DNA of 64,000 bases from Microcella daejeonensis (GTDB lineage: Bacteria; Actinomycetota; Actinomycetes; Actinomycetales; Microbacteriaceae): assembly GCF_026625045.1 (NCBI RefSeq), contig NZ_CP113089.1, positions 1,054,001 through 1,118,000 of the forward strand, read 5' to 3'. This document shows, piece after piece, positions 1 through 7,932 of this stretch. The notes under the pieces are model-generated. The model did not search any database, was not told the DNA's origin, and worked only from the letters and a program-made list of their open reading frames with translations. Position numbers and translations under genes: made by a program. Position 1 is the stretch's first letter; the number at the start of each line of letters is the position of its first letter.

Positions 1-1527
1 CTCGTGATCGTGGAGCAGGCCGGCCTCGGCCTGCCCGACGAGTCGTACTACCGCGAGCCGGCCCACGCCGAGACGCTCGTCGCCTACCGCGGGCACGTCG
101 AGCGCATGCTCGCCCTCGCGGGCTTCGACGCCGCCGCCGATCGCGCCGCGCGCATCGTGGCCCTCGAGACCGCGATCGCCGGTCACCACTGGGACAAGGT
201 GCGCAGCCGCGACAGCAAGGCCACCTACAATCTGCGCAGCTGGGACGAGTGGCAGGCCGCGACGGGCGGCGTCGATCTCGCGCTCTGGCGCGACGGCTAC
301 GGCATCCCGACCACGGCGCTCGCCGAGGTGGTGCTGCGCCAGCCCTCGTTCCACGAGGGCGTCGCCGCGCTGCTCGCCGACGGCGCGCTCGCCGACTGGC
401 AGGACTGGCTGCGCTGGTCGGTCATGCGCTCGACCGCGCCGTACCTCTCGAGCGCCTTCGTGGAGGAGAACTTCGCCTTCTACGGCCGCACCCTCACCGG
501 CACCCCCGAGCTGCGCGCGCGCTGGAAGCGCGGCGTCTCCATCGTCGAGGGCGCCATGGGCGAGGCCGTCGGCGCGGTCTACGTCGAGCGCCACTTCGCC
601 CCCGAGGCGAAGACGGCCATGGACGAGCTCGTCGCCACCCTCGTCGAGGCCTACCGCCGCTCGATCACCGAGCTCCCGTGGATGACCGCCGAGACCCGCG
701 AGCGCGCCCTCGACAAGCTGCAGAAGTTCACGCCGAAGATCGGCTACCCCGTGCGCTGGCGCGACTACTCGAGCCTCGCGATCGACGCCGACGACCTGCT
801 CGGCAACGTGCGCGCGGCGGGCGAGTTCGAGTTCCAGCGCGAGCTCGGCAAGATCGGCCAGCCGATCGACCGCGACGAGTGGTTCATGACCCCGCAGACG
901 GTCAACGCCTACTACAACCCCGGGTTCAACGAGATCGTGTTCCCCGCGGCGATCCTGCAGTTCCCCTTCTTCGATGCGGGGCGAGATGCCGCAGCCAACT
1001 ACGGCGCGATCGGCGCGGTCATCGGCCACGAGATCGGGCACGGGTTCGACGACCAGGGCTCGCGCTACGACGGCGACGGGCGGCTGCACGACTGGTGGAC
1101 CGAGGCGGATCGCACGGCGTTCGAGGAGCGCACGGCATCCCTCATCGCTCAGTACGACGCCCTCGAACCGACCGAGGCGCCCGGCCATCACGTCAACGGC
1201 GCCCTCACCATCGGTGAGAACATCGGCGACCTCGGCGGTCTCGGCATCGCGTGGCGCGCGTACCTGATCTCGCTCGACGGCGCCGAGCCGCCCGTGATCG
1301 ACGGGCTCACCGGTGCTCAGCGCTTCTTCCTGTCGTGGGCGCAGGCCTGGCAGATCGCGATCCGGCCGGAGGAGGCGCTGCGCCTGCTCTCGATCGACCC
1401 GCATTCGCCGAACGAGTTCCGCTGCAACCAGATCGTGCGTAACATCGACGCGTTCTACGAAGCGTTCTCCGTGACCCCCGACGACGCTCTCTGGCTCGAG
1501 CCGAAGGAGCGCGTGACGATCTGGTGA
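1..1527 (+). CDS. M13 family (neprilysin-like) zinc metallopeptidase, 5' end outside window
   Basis: This is the C-terminal 508 residues of an M13 endopeptidase, a PepO/neprilysin-type zinc enzyme that cleaves peptides. The frame is open from base 1 with no convincing start, and family members usually have about 650-700 residues, so the N-terminus lies upstream of the window. The zinc motif HEIGH is encoded from about position 1027, inside VIGHEIGHGFDDQG. The downstream glutamate ligand sits in ENIGDLGG near 1216. The substrate-binding NAYYNPGFNEIVFPA segment near 904 is also intact. The stop codon overlaps the GTG start of the next gene (GTGA, 1524-1527), so the two are translationally coupled. 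Whether it is cytoplasmic or exported cannot be judged without the N-terminus. Confidence 0.93.
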   Translation, partial: LVIVEQAGLGLPDESYYREPAHAETLVAYRGHVERMLALAGFDAAADRAARIVALETAIAGHHWDKVRSRDSKATYNLRSWDEWQAATGGVDLALWRDGYGIPTTALAEVVLRQPSFHEGVAALLADGALADWQDWLRWSVMRSTAPYLSSAFVEENFAFYGRTLTGTPELRARWKRGVSIVEGAMGEAVGAVYVERHFAPEAKTAMDELVATLVEAYRRSITELPWMTAETRERALDKLQKFTPKIGYPVRWRDYSSLAIDADDLLGNVRAAGEFEFQRELGKIGQPIDRDEWFMTPQTVNAYYNPGFNEIVFPAAILQFPFFDAGRDAAANYGAIGAVIGHEIGHGFDDQGSRYDGDGRLHDWWTEADRTAFEERTASLIAQYDALEPTEAPGHHVNGALTIGENIGDLGGLGIAWRAYLISLDGAEPPVIDGLTGAQRFFLSWAQAWQIAIRPEEALRLLSIDPHSPNEFRCNQIVRNIDAFYEAFSVTPDDALWLEPKERVTIW

Positions 1528-2432
1528 CCACCACGCCGATGAAGCGCGATCGGGGCGCGCGAGCCGCCGCCCCGATCGTCGCGCGCCATCGGTCGCCCGA
1601 GCGGTCGCCGTCGTTCAAGCCCTCCTTCCGCGCGCTGGGCGCGCTCGCCTACGAGGGCGCGAAGGTGTCGGTCGCCGCCGTCGACCTGCAGTCGGGCCAG
1701 AGCGTCTTCGCCGTCGACGAGCGCATCGTGCTGCCGACGGCCTCGGTGGGCAAGATCCTGCTGCTGATCGAGGTGAGCGCGCGCCTCACCGAGCGCAGCC
1801 TGAGCGACTTCGTGATCGTCGATCGTCAGCTCTCCGACGCGGTCGCCGACTCGGGGCTCTGGCAGCACATGCAGGCCCCGTCCCTCCCCGTCGCCGATCT
1901 CGCCGCGCTCGTCGGGGCCACGAGCGACAACCTCGCGACCAACGCACTGCTGCGGCACATCGGTCTCGCGGCCGTGCGCCGGCGCACCGAGTCGCTCGGG
2001 CTGGTGCGCACGGCCCTGCTCGACGTGGTGCGCGACTCCCGCGGGCCCGACGACGCCCCGCAGCTCTCGGTCGGGTCGACGGCCGAGCTCGCGTGGCTCT
2101 TCTACGCGCTCACCCACGGCCACGTCATCGACCCGGCGACGAGCCAGCGGGTGCTCGGCTGGCTCTCGCTCAACGCCGATCTCTCGATGGTGGCGAGCGC
2201 GTTCGGCCGCGACCCGCTCACCCACCGCGGCGTCGACCACAACACCTGGATGGTCAACAAGACCGGCAGCGACACGGGCGTGCGCAGCGAGGCCGGGGTT
2301 CTGCGCGGACCGCGGGGCGGGCTCGCCTACGCGGTCTCGGTGCATTTCGACGACCGAGACCTCGCGACTCGGCTTCGGGTGATGGATGCCCTCCGCACGT
2401 TCGGCGTCGACCTGCTGGAGCAGGTGCACTAG
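1524..2432 (+). CDS. Serine hydrolase of the class A beta-lactamase/penicillin-recognising fold
   Basis: The 302-residue product carries the three active-site motifs of the fold: SVGK (S74, K77), SDN (134-136) and KTG (246-248). I see no class A omega-loop ELN motif with the Glu166 that deacylates beta-lactams, so true beta-lactamase activity is doubtful. No signal peptide is visible; the N-terminus is basic and Arg/Ala-rich. The GTG start overlaps the stop of the metallopeptidase gene. A start at the ATG at 1539 is also possible. Co-transcription with a peptidase suggests a role in peptide or peptidoglycan-fragment processing, but that is inference. Confidence 0.85.
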   Translation: MTTTPMKRDRGARAAAPIVARHRSPERSPSFKPSFRALGALAYEGAKVSVAAVDLQSGQSVFAVDERIVLPTASVGKILLLIEVSARLTERSLSDFVIVDRQLSDAVADSGLWQHMQAPSLPVADLAALVGATSDNLATNALLRHIGLAAVRRRTESLGLVRTALLDVVRDSRGPDDAPQLSVGSTAELAWLFYALTHGHVIDPATSQRVLGWLSLNADLSMVASAFGRDPLTHRGVDHNTWMVNKTGSDTGVRSEAGVLRGPRGGLAYAVSVHFDDRDLATRLRVMDALRTFGVDLLEQVH

Positions 2433-2531
2433 TCGGCCGCCGCCCGCCCGGTGTCCTCCCGGCCGGCGGTCGATCACGGCACGAGCGTCGCCGCGGACGC
2501 GCCCGCCTACCGCTCCTCCCCAGTGCCGCCT

Positions 2532-2594
2532 CCCCCAATGGGGGGGACAGACAGACTGTTCGGGGTTGCCCCCCGGACGGGGGAGAGTTACGGT
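2532..2594 (+). promoter_or_regulatory. Promoter region with two C5/G5 palindromes upstream of the surface-protein gene
   Basis: The 447-bp gap 2433-2879 holds no convincing gene. It contains two short palindromes, CCCCC-AAT-GGGGGGG (2532-2546) and CCCCCC-GGAC-GGGGG (2569-2583). They are followed directly by a TACGGT hexamer (2589-2594) that fits the -10 pattern of this genome. If transcription starts there, the mRNA has a leader of about 280 nt. The palindromes lie where an activator would bind; the regulator is unknown. Confidence 0.45.
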
Positions 2595-2879
2595 ATCCCC
2601 ACATCTCGACTCGCGCTCACCCGACGTTCGCCGAGGGCGAGATGCCAGACGGACCCCCCATCCGTCGCAGCCCCCGCATCACCGACCCGATAACTCGACC
2701 CACTGCGCGACGATCCCGATCGACGCGCAGCACCGCTGAACCCGTCGCGGCACCCTGCGCTCATGCGTGCCGGTGCGCGAGCTCCGCTGCACGCCCCCGT
2801 GCTCGGTGCACCACCCCACCCGAATTCCGTCGCGCCTGAACCCTCAGCCGCGCACGGCTCCCCACCCCAGGAGCACGCA

Positions 2880-4976
2880 ATGTTGCGCAAGAGATTCTTC
2901 ACTGCCCCGGCAGCCGCCCTGGTCGCCCTCGTCCTCGGGTTGGGGGGTGCGCTCGTGTCGACCACGGCCGCGTCCGCCCATACGCCGAGGGTCACGACCG
3001 ACTGTCAGACGCTGACGGTCAACCTCACCCAGTACGCCGACCAGAAGGCCGCGGTCCCCGGCACCTCCACGACCACGTACCAGCGCTACTCGTGGACGGG
3101 TGGGAACACCGAAACGGCGCCCACCGAGGTTCCGCCGAGCAGCAACTGGCAGGCGAACACCAGCAACTACAAGGGCGAACTGCCCCTCGACGTGGCCTTC
3201 CAGGAGGCCAACGGCAGCAACAGCTCGTGGTTCTTCTGGGACTCGACGGTGACGACCACCCCCGGCACCCCCGCCACGACCAACACGGTCACCGTCACCA
3301 TCGACGGGGTCGTCGTCGAGAGGGCCGACTTCGGCAAGAGCTTCGCGAAGTCGTACACCTACGGGGACAAGTACGTCGCGCACTCCTACTCCGTCGCGAT
3401 CATCGCCCACGACGACCCGACCGGCTCGCGCGGCTGGACGAAGACCTTCACGGGCACCTCGACCCCCTGCGCCCGACCTGATGTCACCGTGCCGGTGCAG
3501 CTCACCTACATGACCGCCTGCGCCGTCGACACGACGAACACCTGGCGGTTCCGCAACCCCACGAGCACCCCGGTGACGCTCTCCCTGAGCGACGGCGCGA
3601 CCCACGTCGCCACGCCGGGTGACTCCATCTACGAGACTCCGCGCTCGAGCACCACCCTCACGGCGACCTGGGGCGGCCCGGGCACCGGCGTCGTCGCCGG
3701 CTCGACCGTGAAGGCCTCGGGGGTCGATGAGATCTCAGACGCCTGCGCCGGGCCGAAGCCCGAGACCAAGGTCGAGAACGGCCAGTGGTCGGTCGTCAGC
3801 ACCGACTGCGAGACGCGCACGATCACCGAGACCCGCACCGTCACGACCACCACCTACGCTCGCGTCGGCAACCAATGGGTCGGTACGCCGACCACGAGCA
3901 GCGAGACGGTCACCCGCGACATGACCGTTGAGGAGCTCGACGAGTACTGCCCGGTCGATGAGCAGCCCGATGCCCTGGTCGTGCGCGGTGAGTGGATGGT
4001 AGGCGAGCCCGACTGCGATTCCCGCACGGTGACCGAGACGCGCACGATCACCCGCACCGAGTTCGTCCTGGTCGATCGTGAGTGGGTTCCCGGTGAGCCG
4101 GTCGTGACCGAGCGCGAGCGCACCCGCGACATGACCGTTGCGGAGCTCGACGAGTACTGCCCGGTCGATGAGCAGCCCGATGCCCTGGTCGTGCGCGGTG
4201 AGTGGATGGTCGGCGAGCCCGACTGCGATTCCCGCACGGTGACCGAGACGCGCACGATCACCCGCACCGAGTTCGTGCTGGTGGATCGTGAGTGGGTTCC
4301 CGGTGAGCCGGTCGTGACCGAGCGCGAGCGCACCCGCGACATGACGGTGGAGGAGCTCGACGAGTACTGCCCGGTCGACATCGAGCCGGCTGCGCTGGAG
4401 GTTCTCGGCGATTGGGTCGTCAGCAGCGCCGACTGCGACACCCGCGAGGTCACCGAGACGCGCACCGTCACCACGACGCCCTACGTGCTCGTCGACCGCG
4501 AGTGGGTGCCCGGCGAGTCCGTCGTCGACACCGAGGAGCGCACGCGTCCGATGACGGAGGCCGAGCTCGACGAGTACTGCCCGGTCGACCTCGAGCCGGC
4601 CGCGCTCGAGGTGGTCGGCGACTGGATGTTCAGCGGCAAGGACTGCGACACCACGACGATCACGGAGTCGCGCACGGTCAGCACGACGCCGTACGTTCTC
4701 GTCGACCGCGAGTGGGTCGCCGGATCCGCGGTCGAGACGACCGAGCTGCGCACCCGAGCCATGACCGACGCCGAGCGCACCGCGCTCTGCCCGGCCGTGC
4801 CGGTGACGCCGCTCGGCGAGCTGCCCACCCTGGCGCTGAACGACCCGTCGACGCTCGCCCTCACCGGTCCGAGCGCCGCACTGGGCGGACTCGGCATCGC
4901 CGGACTGGTCGCTCTCATGGCCGGCCTGGGACTGGTGCTCCTGCGCCGCCCGCAGCCGGTCTCCGAGGAGAACTAG
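2880..4976 (+). CDS. Secreted repeat protein with LAxTG sortase anchor
   Basis: The ATG at 2880 is chosen because AGGAG (2869-2873) lies 6 nt upstream and a signal peptide begins there (basic MLRKR, a long Ala/Leu/Val core, ending near ASAH). The mature protein has an N-terminal beta-rich, Thr-rich region of about 280 residues, then five tandem repeats of 69-70 residues. Each repeat has one DC and one YCPV or LCPA cysteine, so one disulfide per repeat is plausible. The C-terminus has LALTG (about 659-663), a hydrophobic stretch and an RR tail. This is the LAxTG signal recognised by class E sortases of high-G+C actinobacteria, so the 698-residue product should be linked to the cell wall. I do not recognise the repeat domain. 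Confidence 0.85.
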   Translation: MLRKRFFTAPAAALVALVLGLGGALVSTTAASAHTPRVTTDCQTLTVNLTQYADQKAAVPGTSTTTYQRYSWTGGNTETAPTEVPPSSNWQANTSNYKGELPLDVAFQEANGSNSSWFFWDSTVTTTPGTPATTNTVTVTIDGVVVERADFGKSFAKSYTYGDKYVAHSYSVAIIAHDDPTGSRGWTKTFTGTSTPCARPDVTVPVQLTYMTACAVDTTNTWRFRNPTSTPVTLSLSDGATHVATPGDSIYETPRSSTTLTATWGGPGTGVVAGSTVKASGVDEISDACAGPKPETKVENGQWSVVSTDCETRTITETRTVTTTTYARVGNQWVGTPTTSSETVTRDMTVEELDEYCPVDEQPDALVVRGEWMVGEPDCDSRTVTETRTITRTEFVLVDREWVPGEPVVTERERTRDMTVAELDEYCPVDEQPDALVVRGEWMVGEPDCDSRTVTETRTITRTEFVLVDREWVPGEPVVTERERTRDMTVEELDEYCPVDIEPAALEVLGDWVVSSADCDTREVTETRTVTTTPYVLVDREWVPGESVVDTEERTRPMTEAELDEYCPVDLEPAALEVVGDWMFSGKDCDTTTITESRTVSTTPYVLVDREWVAGSAVETTELRTRAMTDAERTALCPAVPVTPLGELPTLALNDPSTLALTGPSAALGGLGIAGLVALMAGLGLVLLRRPQPVSEEN
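3804..4799 (+). repeat. Five in-frame tandem repeats (207-210 bp) inside the surface-protein gene
   Basis: Units begin at the DC codon pairs at 3804, 4011, 4221, 4431 and 4641, giving spacings of 207, 210, 210 and 210 bp; the last unit is shortened. Each encodes the pattern DCxxRxxTETRTxTxTxxxLVDREWVxG, then TRxMTxxELDEYCPVD. DNA around 3925-4130 and 4143-4340 is almost identical, with only a few substitutions, which points to a recent duplication of one unit. Confidence 0.9.
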
Positions 4977-5049
4977 CAGCACTACCCGCGGCCGCGCGGT
5001 CGGGGCGGGGCGTGACCCGAAACTCGTCTCCGCCTCGGCCGTGCATCCC

Positions 5050-5092
5050 CGCTTCCGACTCCGGTGCCCGTCAGGGCCCGGGGTCGGAAGCG
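5050..5092 (+). terminator. Long hairpin between the two surface-protein genes
   Basis: CGCTTCCGAC (5050-5059) pairs with GTCGGAAGCG (5083-5092). The inner CCGG/CCGG and GCCC/GGGC arms extend the stem after a one-base mismatch. There is no T-run, as is common in G+C-rich actinobacteria. It may terminate or attenuate transcription before the downstream gene. Confidence 0.55.
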
Positions 5093-5153
5093 CTCCCTCA
5101 CTCCCGGCGCCGTCGCGGCGCCTCCTGCTCTCCGTCCTGAGGAGCCGACCGCC

Positions 5154-5921
5154 GTGTCGCACCCCCGCACCGTCTCGAGCATCACCGCCGTGGCCCTCGG
5201 GCTCGTCATCACGATCGCGGGCGTGCACGGGCCCTTGACGTCCGCCTCCGCGTCGCCGCTCGATGCTCACGAGGACGTCATCATCGAGCTGCCGCCCACC
5301 GTCACCGTGCAGCCGACGGCCTCCGCCATCGACGCCACCTGCGACGCTCCCGGCGGGTACACCCTGAGCGGCGAGCCCGAGGTGATCTGGTTCGTCGACG
5401 GGGTGGAGACCTCCTCGGGCACCCACTCCGTCGGCCCGCGAACCTTCAGCGTCGAGGCGGCTCCCTTCCTCGGAGCATTCGCCCCCGGGATCCGCACCGA
5501 ATGGACGATCACCGTCTCCGCTCCGGAATCCTGCCAGACCGGTGCCGAAGTGGTGCCCGTGCCGACGCTGACCCCGCCCCCGGCACCGCGTGGGGAGGTC
5601 CCAGCGCCGAGCACCGCTGGTCCGGCGCCCAGCGCGGCCCCGCCCGTGCCCGCGCCCCTCGTCGGCGCGAACGCGTCGAGCGCCTCCGCCCCGGCGAACG
5701 CCGCTCCGTCCTCGTCCCCGACCGGCGCGCCCCCGGCAGAGCTCGTGAGCCCTGTCGCCCTCGACGAGGCGGTCGACGTCGACCTGCCGACGCTCGCGCT
5801 CGCGAGCACGTCGAGCGACGAGACCCGTCCGGCGTCCTTCGCCCCCCTCGGACTCCTCCTCCTCAGCGGACTCGCCGTGCTGCTCGCCGCGGCGGCGGCG
5901 GGGCGCCCCGCCCGACGCTGA
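5154..5921 (+). CDS. Exported, tail-anchored Ala/Pro-rich protein
   Basis: The GTG at 5154 is preferred because AGGAG (5140-5144) lies 9 nt upstream and a signal peptide begins there (SHPRTVSSITAVALGLVITIAG, ending near ASAS). The 255-residue product has a small globular N-terminal part with two cysteines (ATCDAPGG and ESCQTGA). A Pro/Ala/Ser-rich stalk of about 80 residues follows, then a C-terminal membrane segment ending GRPARR. It shares the LPTLAL word with the LAxTG protein upstream, but I see no intact LAxTG motif, so it may be only membrane-anchored. The function is not recognised; it is probably a companion envelope protein. Confidence 0.72.
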   Translation: MSHPRTVSSITAVALGLVITIAGVHGPLTSASASPLDAHEDVIIELPPTVTVQPTASAIDATCDAPGGYTLSGEPEVIWFVDGVETSSGTHSVGPRTFSVEAAPFLGAFAPGIRTEWTITVSAPESCQTGAEVVPVPTLTPPPAPRGEVPAPSTAGPAPSAAPPVPAPLVGANASSASAPANAAPSSSPTGAPPAELVSPVALDEAVDVDLPTLALASTSSDETRPASFAPLGLLLLSGLAVLLAAAAAGRPARR

Positions 5922-5974
5922 GCCCCGGCGCAGACCGCCGCCGGATCCCACAGGTGCCGCCCGGCTCGGGCTGA

Positions 5975-5980
5975 CACCCT
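5975..5980 (+). promoter_or_regulatory. Candidate -10 box (CACCCT), leaderless start
   Basis: CACCCT lies 7 nt before the ATG at 5988. It keeps the A2 and T6 positions of the TAnnnT pattern seen elsewhere in the window, so the transcript probably begins at the start codon. Confidence 0.4.
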
Positions 5981-5987
5981 GGCCGAC

Positions 5988-6401
5988 ATGATCTCCACCT
6001 CGCTCGCCCGACAGCTGCGCGACGCCGGGCTGCGATGGAAGCCGCTCTCGGGCGACCGATTCCAGATCGACCGGCCCGAACTCGACGCCGACGTCTTCAC
6101 CATCAGCGATCTCATGATCGAGCCGCACGAGTACTCCACCGGCACCGTGCTGGGGTTCAACGGCACGACCGAGTGGGCGCTCGACTCGGTCGACGTCGCC
6201 GATGCCCTCTGGCTGCCCCGCGAGGATCAGCTGCGCGACCTGCTCCGCTCCGCCTTCGTGCGACTCGAACGGCACGACGAGCTCTACCGTGTGGTTCTCG
6301 CGGCGGAGAGCGAGGGCGAGGAGCGGGTGTACGAGAGCGTCTCCGCACCCGAGGCCTACGGGCTTGCGCTGCTCGCCGTGCTCGAGCGGGTCAGCGCCTA
6401 G
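5988..6401 (+). CDS. Conserved actinobacterial hypothetical protein, about 137 residues
   Basis: This small soluble acidic protein begins MISTSLARQLRDAGLRW and contains IGxT-like and LGFNGTTEWALDSV segments. Proteins of this appearance are common in Microbacteriaceae and are sometimes labelled pilus assembly CpaE-like without evidence. I see no P-loop or membrane segment, so I do not assign a function. It converges on hemA, and the two genes overlap by a few bases at their stop codons (6398-6401). Confidence 0.7.
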   Translation: MISTSLARQLRDAGLRWKPLSGDRFQIDRPELDADVFTISDLMIEPHEYSTGTVLGFNGTTEWALDSVDVADALWLPREDQLRDLLRSAFVRLERHDELYRVVLAAESEGEERVYESVSAPEAYGLALLAVLERVSA

Positions 6402-7690
6402 GCGGAGGCCGCGTCGTCGGCGGGCCCGGCGATCACGCCGTCCGGCCCGCGACGCAGCGATCGCGTCACCGAGGGCAGCGCCGGCGCGTCGATGCCGAAC
6501 AGGGTCTCGACGGCGGTGGCCACCTCGAGCCCGCGGCCGGCCGCCGCGTGGCGGCGGGCGAGCGTCGACGGGGTGTGCAGGAACACGCTCGTCAGATGGC
6601 GCAGCGCCTCCTCGATGCGGCCGTCGTCGTCGCCACGGCGCTTCGCCCGCGCGATCTCCTCGTCGACGAGGTCGAGAACGTGGCGGCGCAGGGCCACGAT
6701 CGAGGGCTCCACCGAGGCGGCGGTGACGAAAGAGTGCGCGGCCTCGTCGACGACGCTGCGGGCGTCCTCCTCCGCCGACCAGTGCACGAGCGGAGCGTGC
6801 AGTCGCACGGTCTCGAGGTCGATGAGCGTGACGCCGTCGATCTCGCCGACGGCGGGGTCGACGTTGCGGGGCAGGCCGAGGTCGACGACGAAGCGCGGCG
6901 GAGCATCCACCGGCACATCGCCGGATTCGACGCTCAGGCGGGTGGTGCACGTGATGACCACGTCGGAACCGGTCATCGCCTCGCGCACGTCGTTCGTCCA
7001 CTCCAGGCCGTGCCGGGTGCCGAACACCTGCGCGCGGCCGGTGGGGGAGTAGACGACGATGGTCTGCACGCCGCGATCGCGCAGGGCGGCGACGGTGGTG
7101 GCGGCGTAGCGGCCGGTGCCGATGAGGGTCACGCGCGCGGTGCCCCAGTCGGCCAGTCGGCTGCCCACGAGATCGAGGGCGAGTCGGGCGAGGCTGCGGC
7201 CGGTGCGGCTCGCATCGCCCTGGGCGCGTGCGGCGCGGGCGGTGCGGATCGCCTCCTGGAAGACGCGATCCAGACGCCCGGTGGATGCTCCGCTCTCGCG
7301 CGCCGCCTGCGCGGCCCGGCGCACCTGCCCGGCGATCTCCTCCTCCCCGACGGCGACCGACTCCAGGCCGGCCGAGACGGCGAACAGGTGGTGCACGACC
7401 TCGGAGGCGTCGAGCACGTCGGCGCTCCCGGCCACGTCGACGCCCTGCTCGTCGCCGAGGCCGCGCAGGGCGTTCGCAACGGCGTCGCGGGCGAAGCGGT
7501 GGGCGTCGGCGGGCACGTTGTCGGCGTCGAGGTAGACCTCGAGCCGGTTGCAGGTGGCGACCGTCACGGCGCCGCGCACGGCGGGAGAGCCCGCCCGGAC
7601 GGCGGCGGAGAGGGCGTCGGCGTCGACGGCGAGCCGTTCGAGGATCTCGAACGGGGTGTTGCGATGATTCGCCGTCACGCACAGGAGCAC
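6398..7690 (-). CDS. hemA: Glutamyl-tRNA reductase
   Basis: HemA reduces the glutamate on glutamyl-tRNA to glutamate-1-semialdehyde with NADPH, the first committed step of C5-pathway heme synthesis. The 430-residue protein has the catalytic cysteine in VATCNRLEVY (C47), the N-terminal TANHRNTPFEILERL substrate segment, a central nucleotide-binding region (LIGTGRYAATTVAAL) and a helical C-terminal dimerisation region. The GTG start at 7690 follows a TAAACT box by 6 nt. The gene diverges from the hemE operon. Its product feeds HemL, encoded at the end of that operon. Confidence 0.96.
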   Translation of the reverse strand: MLLCVTANHRNTPFEILERLAVDADALSAAVRAGSPAVRGAVTVATCNRLEVYLDADNVPADAHRFARDAVANALRGLGDEQGVDVAGSADVLDASEVVHHLFAVSAGLESVAVGEEEIAGQVRRAAQAARESGASTGRLDRVFQEAIRTARAARAQGDASRTGRSLARLALDLVGSRLADWGTARVTLIGTGRYAATTVAALRDRGVQTIVVYSPTGRAQVFGTRHGLEWTNDVREAMTGSDVVITCTTRLSVESGDVPVDAPPRFVVDLGLPRNVDPAVGEIDGVTLIDLETVRLHAPLVHWSAEEDARSVVDEAAHSFVTAASVEPSIVALRRHVLDLVDEEIARAKRRGDDDGRIEEALRHLTSVFLHTPSTLARRHAAAGRGLEVATAVETLFGIDAPALPSVTRSLRRGPDGVIAGPADDAASA

Positions 7691-7696
7691 GGGATC

Positions 7697-7702
7697 AGTT
7701 TA
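7697..7702 (-). promoter_or_regulatory. -10 box of hemA (TAAACT), leaderless
   Basis: On the minus strand TAAACT ends 6 nt before the GTG start at 7690, so the hemA mRNA probably starts at or next to its initiation codon. No ribosome binding site is visible. Confidence 0.6.
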
Positions 7703-7777
7703 TTCGGCCCCGGCTGAACGCCCGCTCGTGGTACGGGGTCGGGGTATGCGCCTGCACGGATGAGCGCCTCGAGCGCG

Positions 7778-7865
7778 ACCGCGCAGGGGCATCCGCTCCG
7801 ACCGTGCAGGGGTGGCCGCTCCGACGCCGCGACCGCGCGGCCCCATCTGCTCCGACCGCGCACGG
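7778..7865. repeat. 23-bp tandem repeat array between hemA and hemE
   Basis: Three copies of a 23-bp unit with consensus ACCGxGCAGGGG...CCGCTCCG lie at 7778-7800, 7801-7823 and 7832-7854. A partial copy follows at 7855-7865. An 8-bp insert separates copies two and three. The array fills most of the 242-bp divergent promoter region, so it could bind a regulator or simply be a mobile low-complexity element. Confidence 0.65.
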
Positions 7866-7920
7866 CGAGCGCACCGGGCGCGGTCGGCCCGCGCCCATCC
7901 GGCTCCCATCCGGGCGCACC

Positions 7921-7926
7921 TATCCT
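7921..7926 (+). promoter_or_regulatory. -10 box of the hemE operon (TATCCT), leaderless
   Basis: TATCCT ends 6 nt before the GTG at 7933. This spacing supports that GTG as the start of hemE on a leaderless mRNA; no Shine-Dalgarno sequence is present. Confidence 0.65.
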
Positions 7927-7932
7927 TGTCGG

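Noticed and set aside
2588..2995. Minus-strand open frame opposite the start of the surface-protein gene
   Set aside because: It overlaps the signal peptide coding region, lacks motifs and covers the promoter-like palindromes.
3735..7682. Very long open frame on the minus strand (about 1300 codons) through the surface-protein genes and hemA
   Set aside because: It is Arg/Pro/His-rich, has no family motifs and lies antisense to or out of frame with clear genes. Such frames arise from high G+C content.
7228..7932. Upstream extension of the hemE frame
   Set aside because: The extra residues are Arg/Pro-rich, overlap hemA antisense and the 23-bp repeats, and the family-like sequence begins only at the GTG at 7933.
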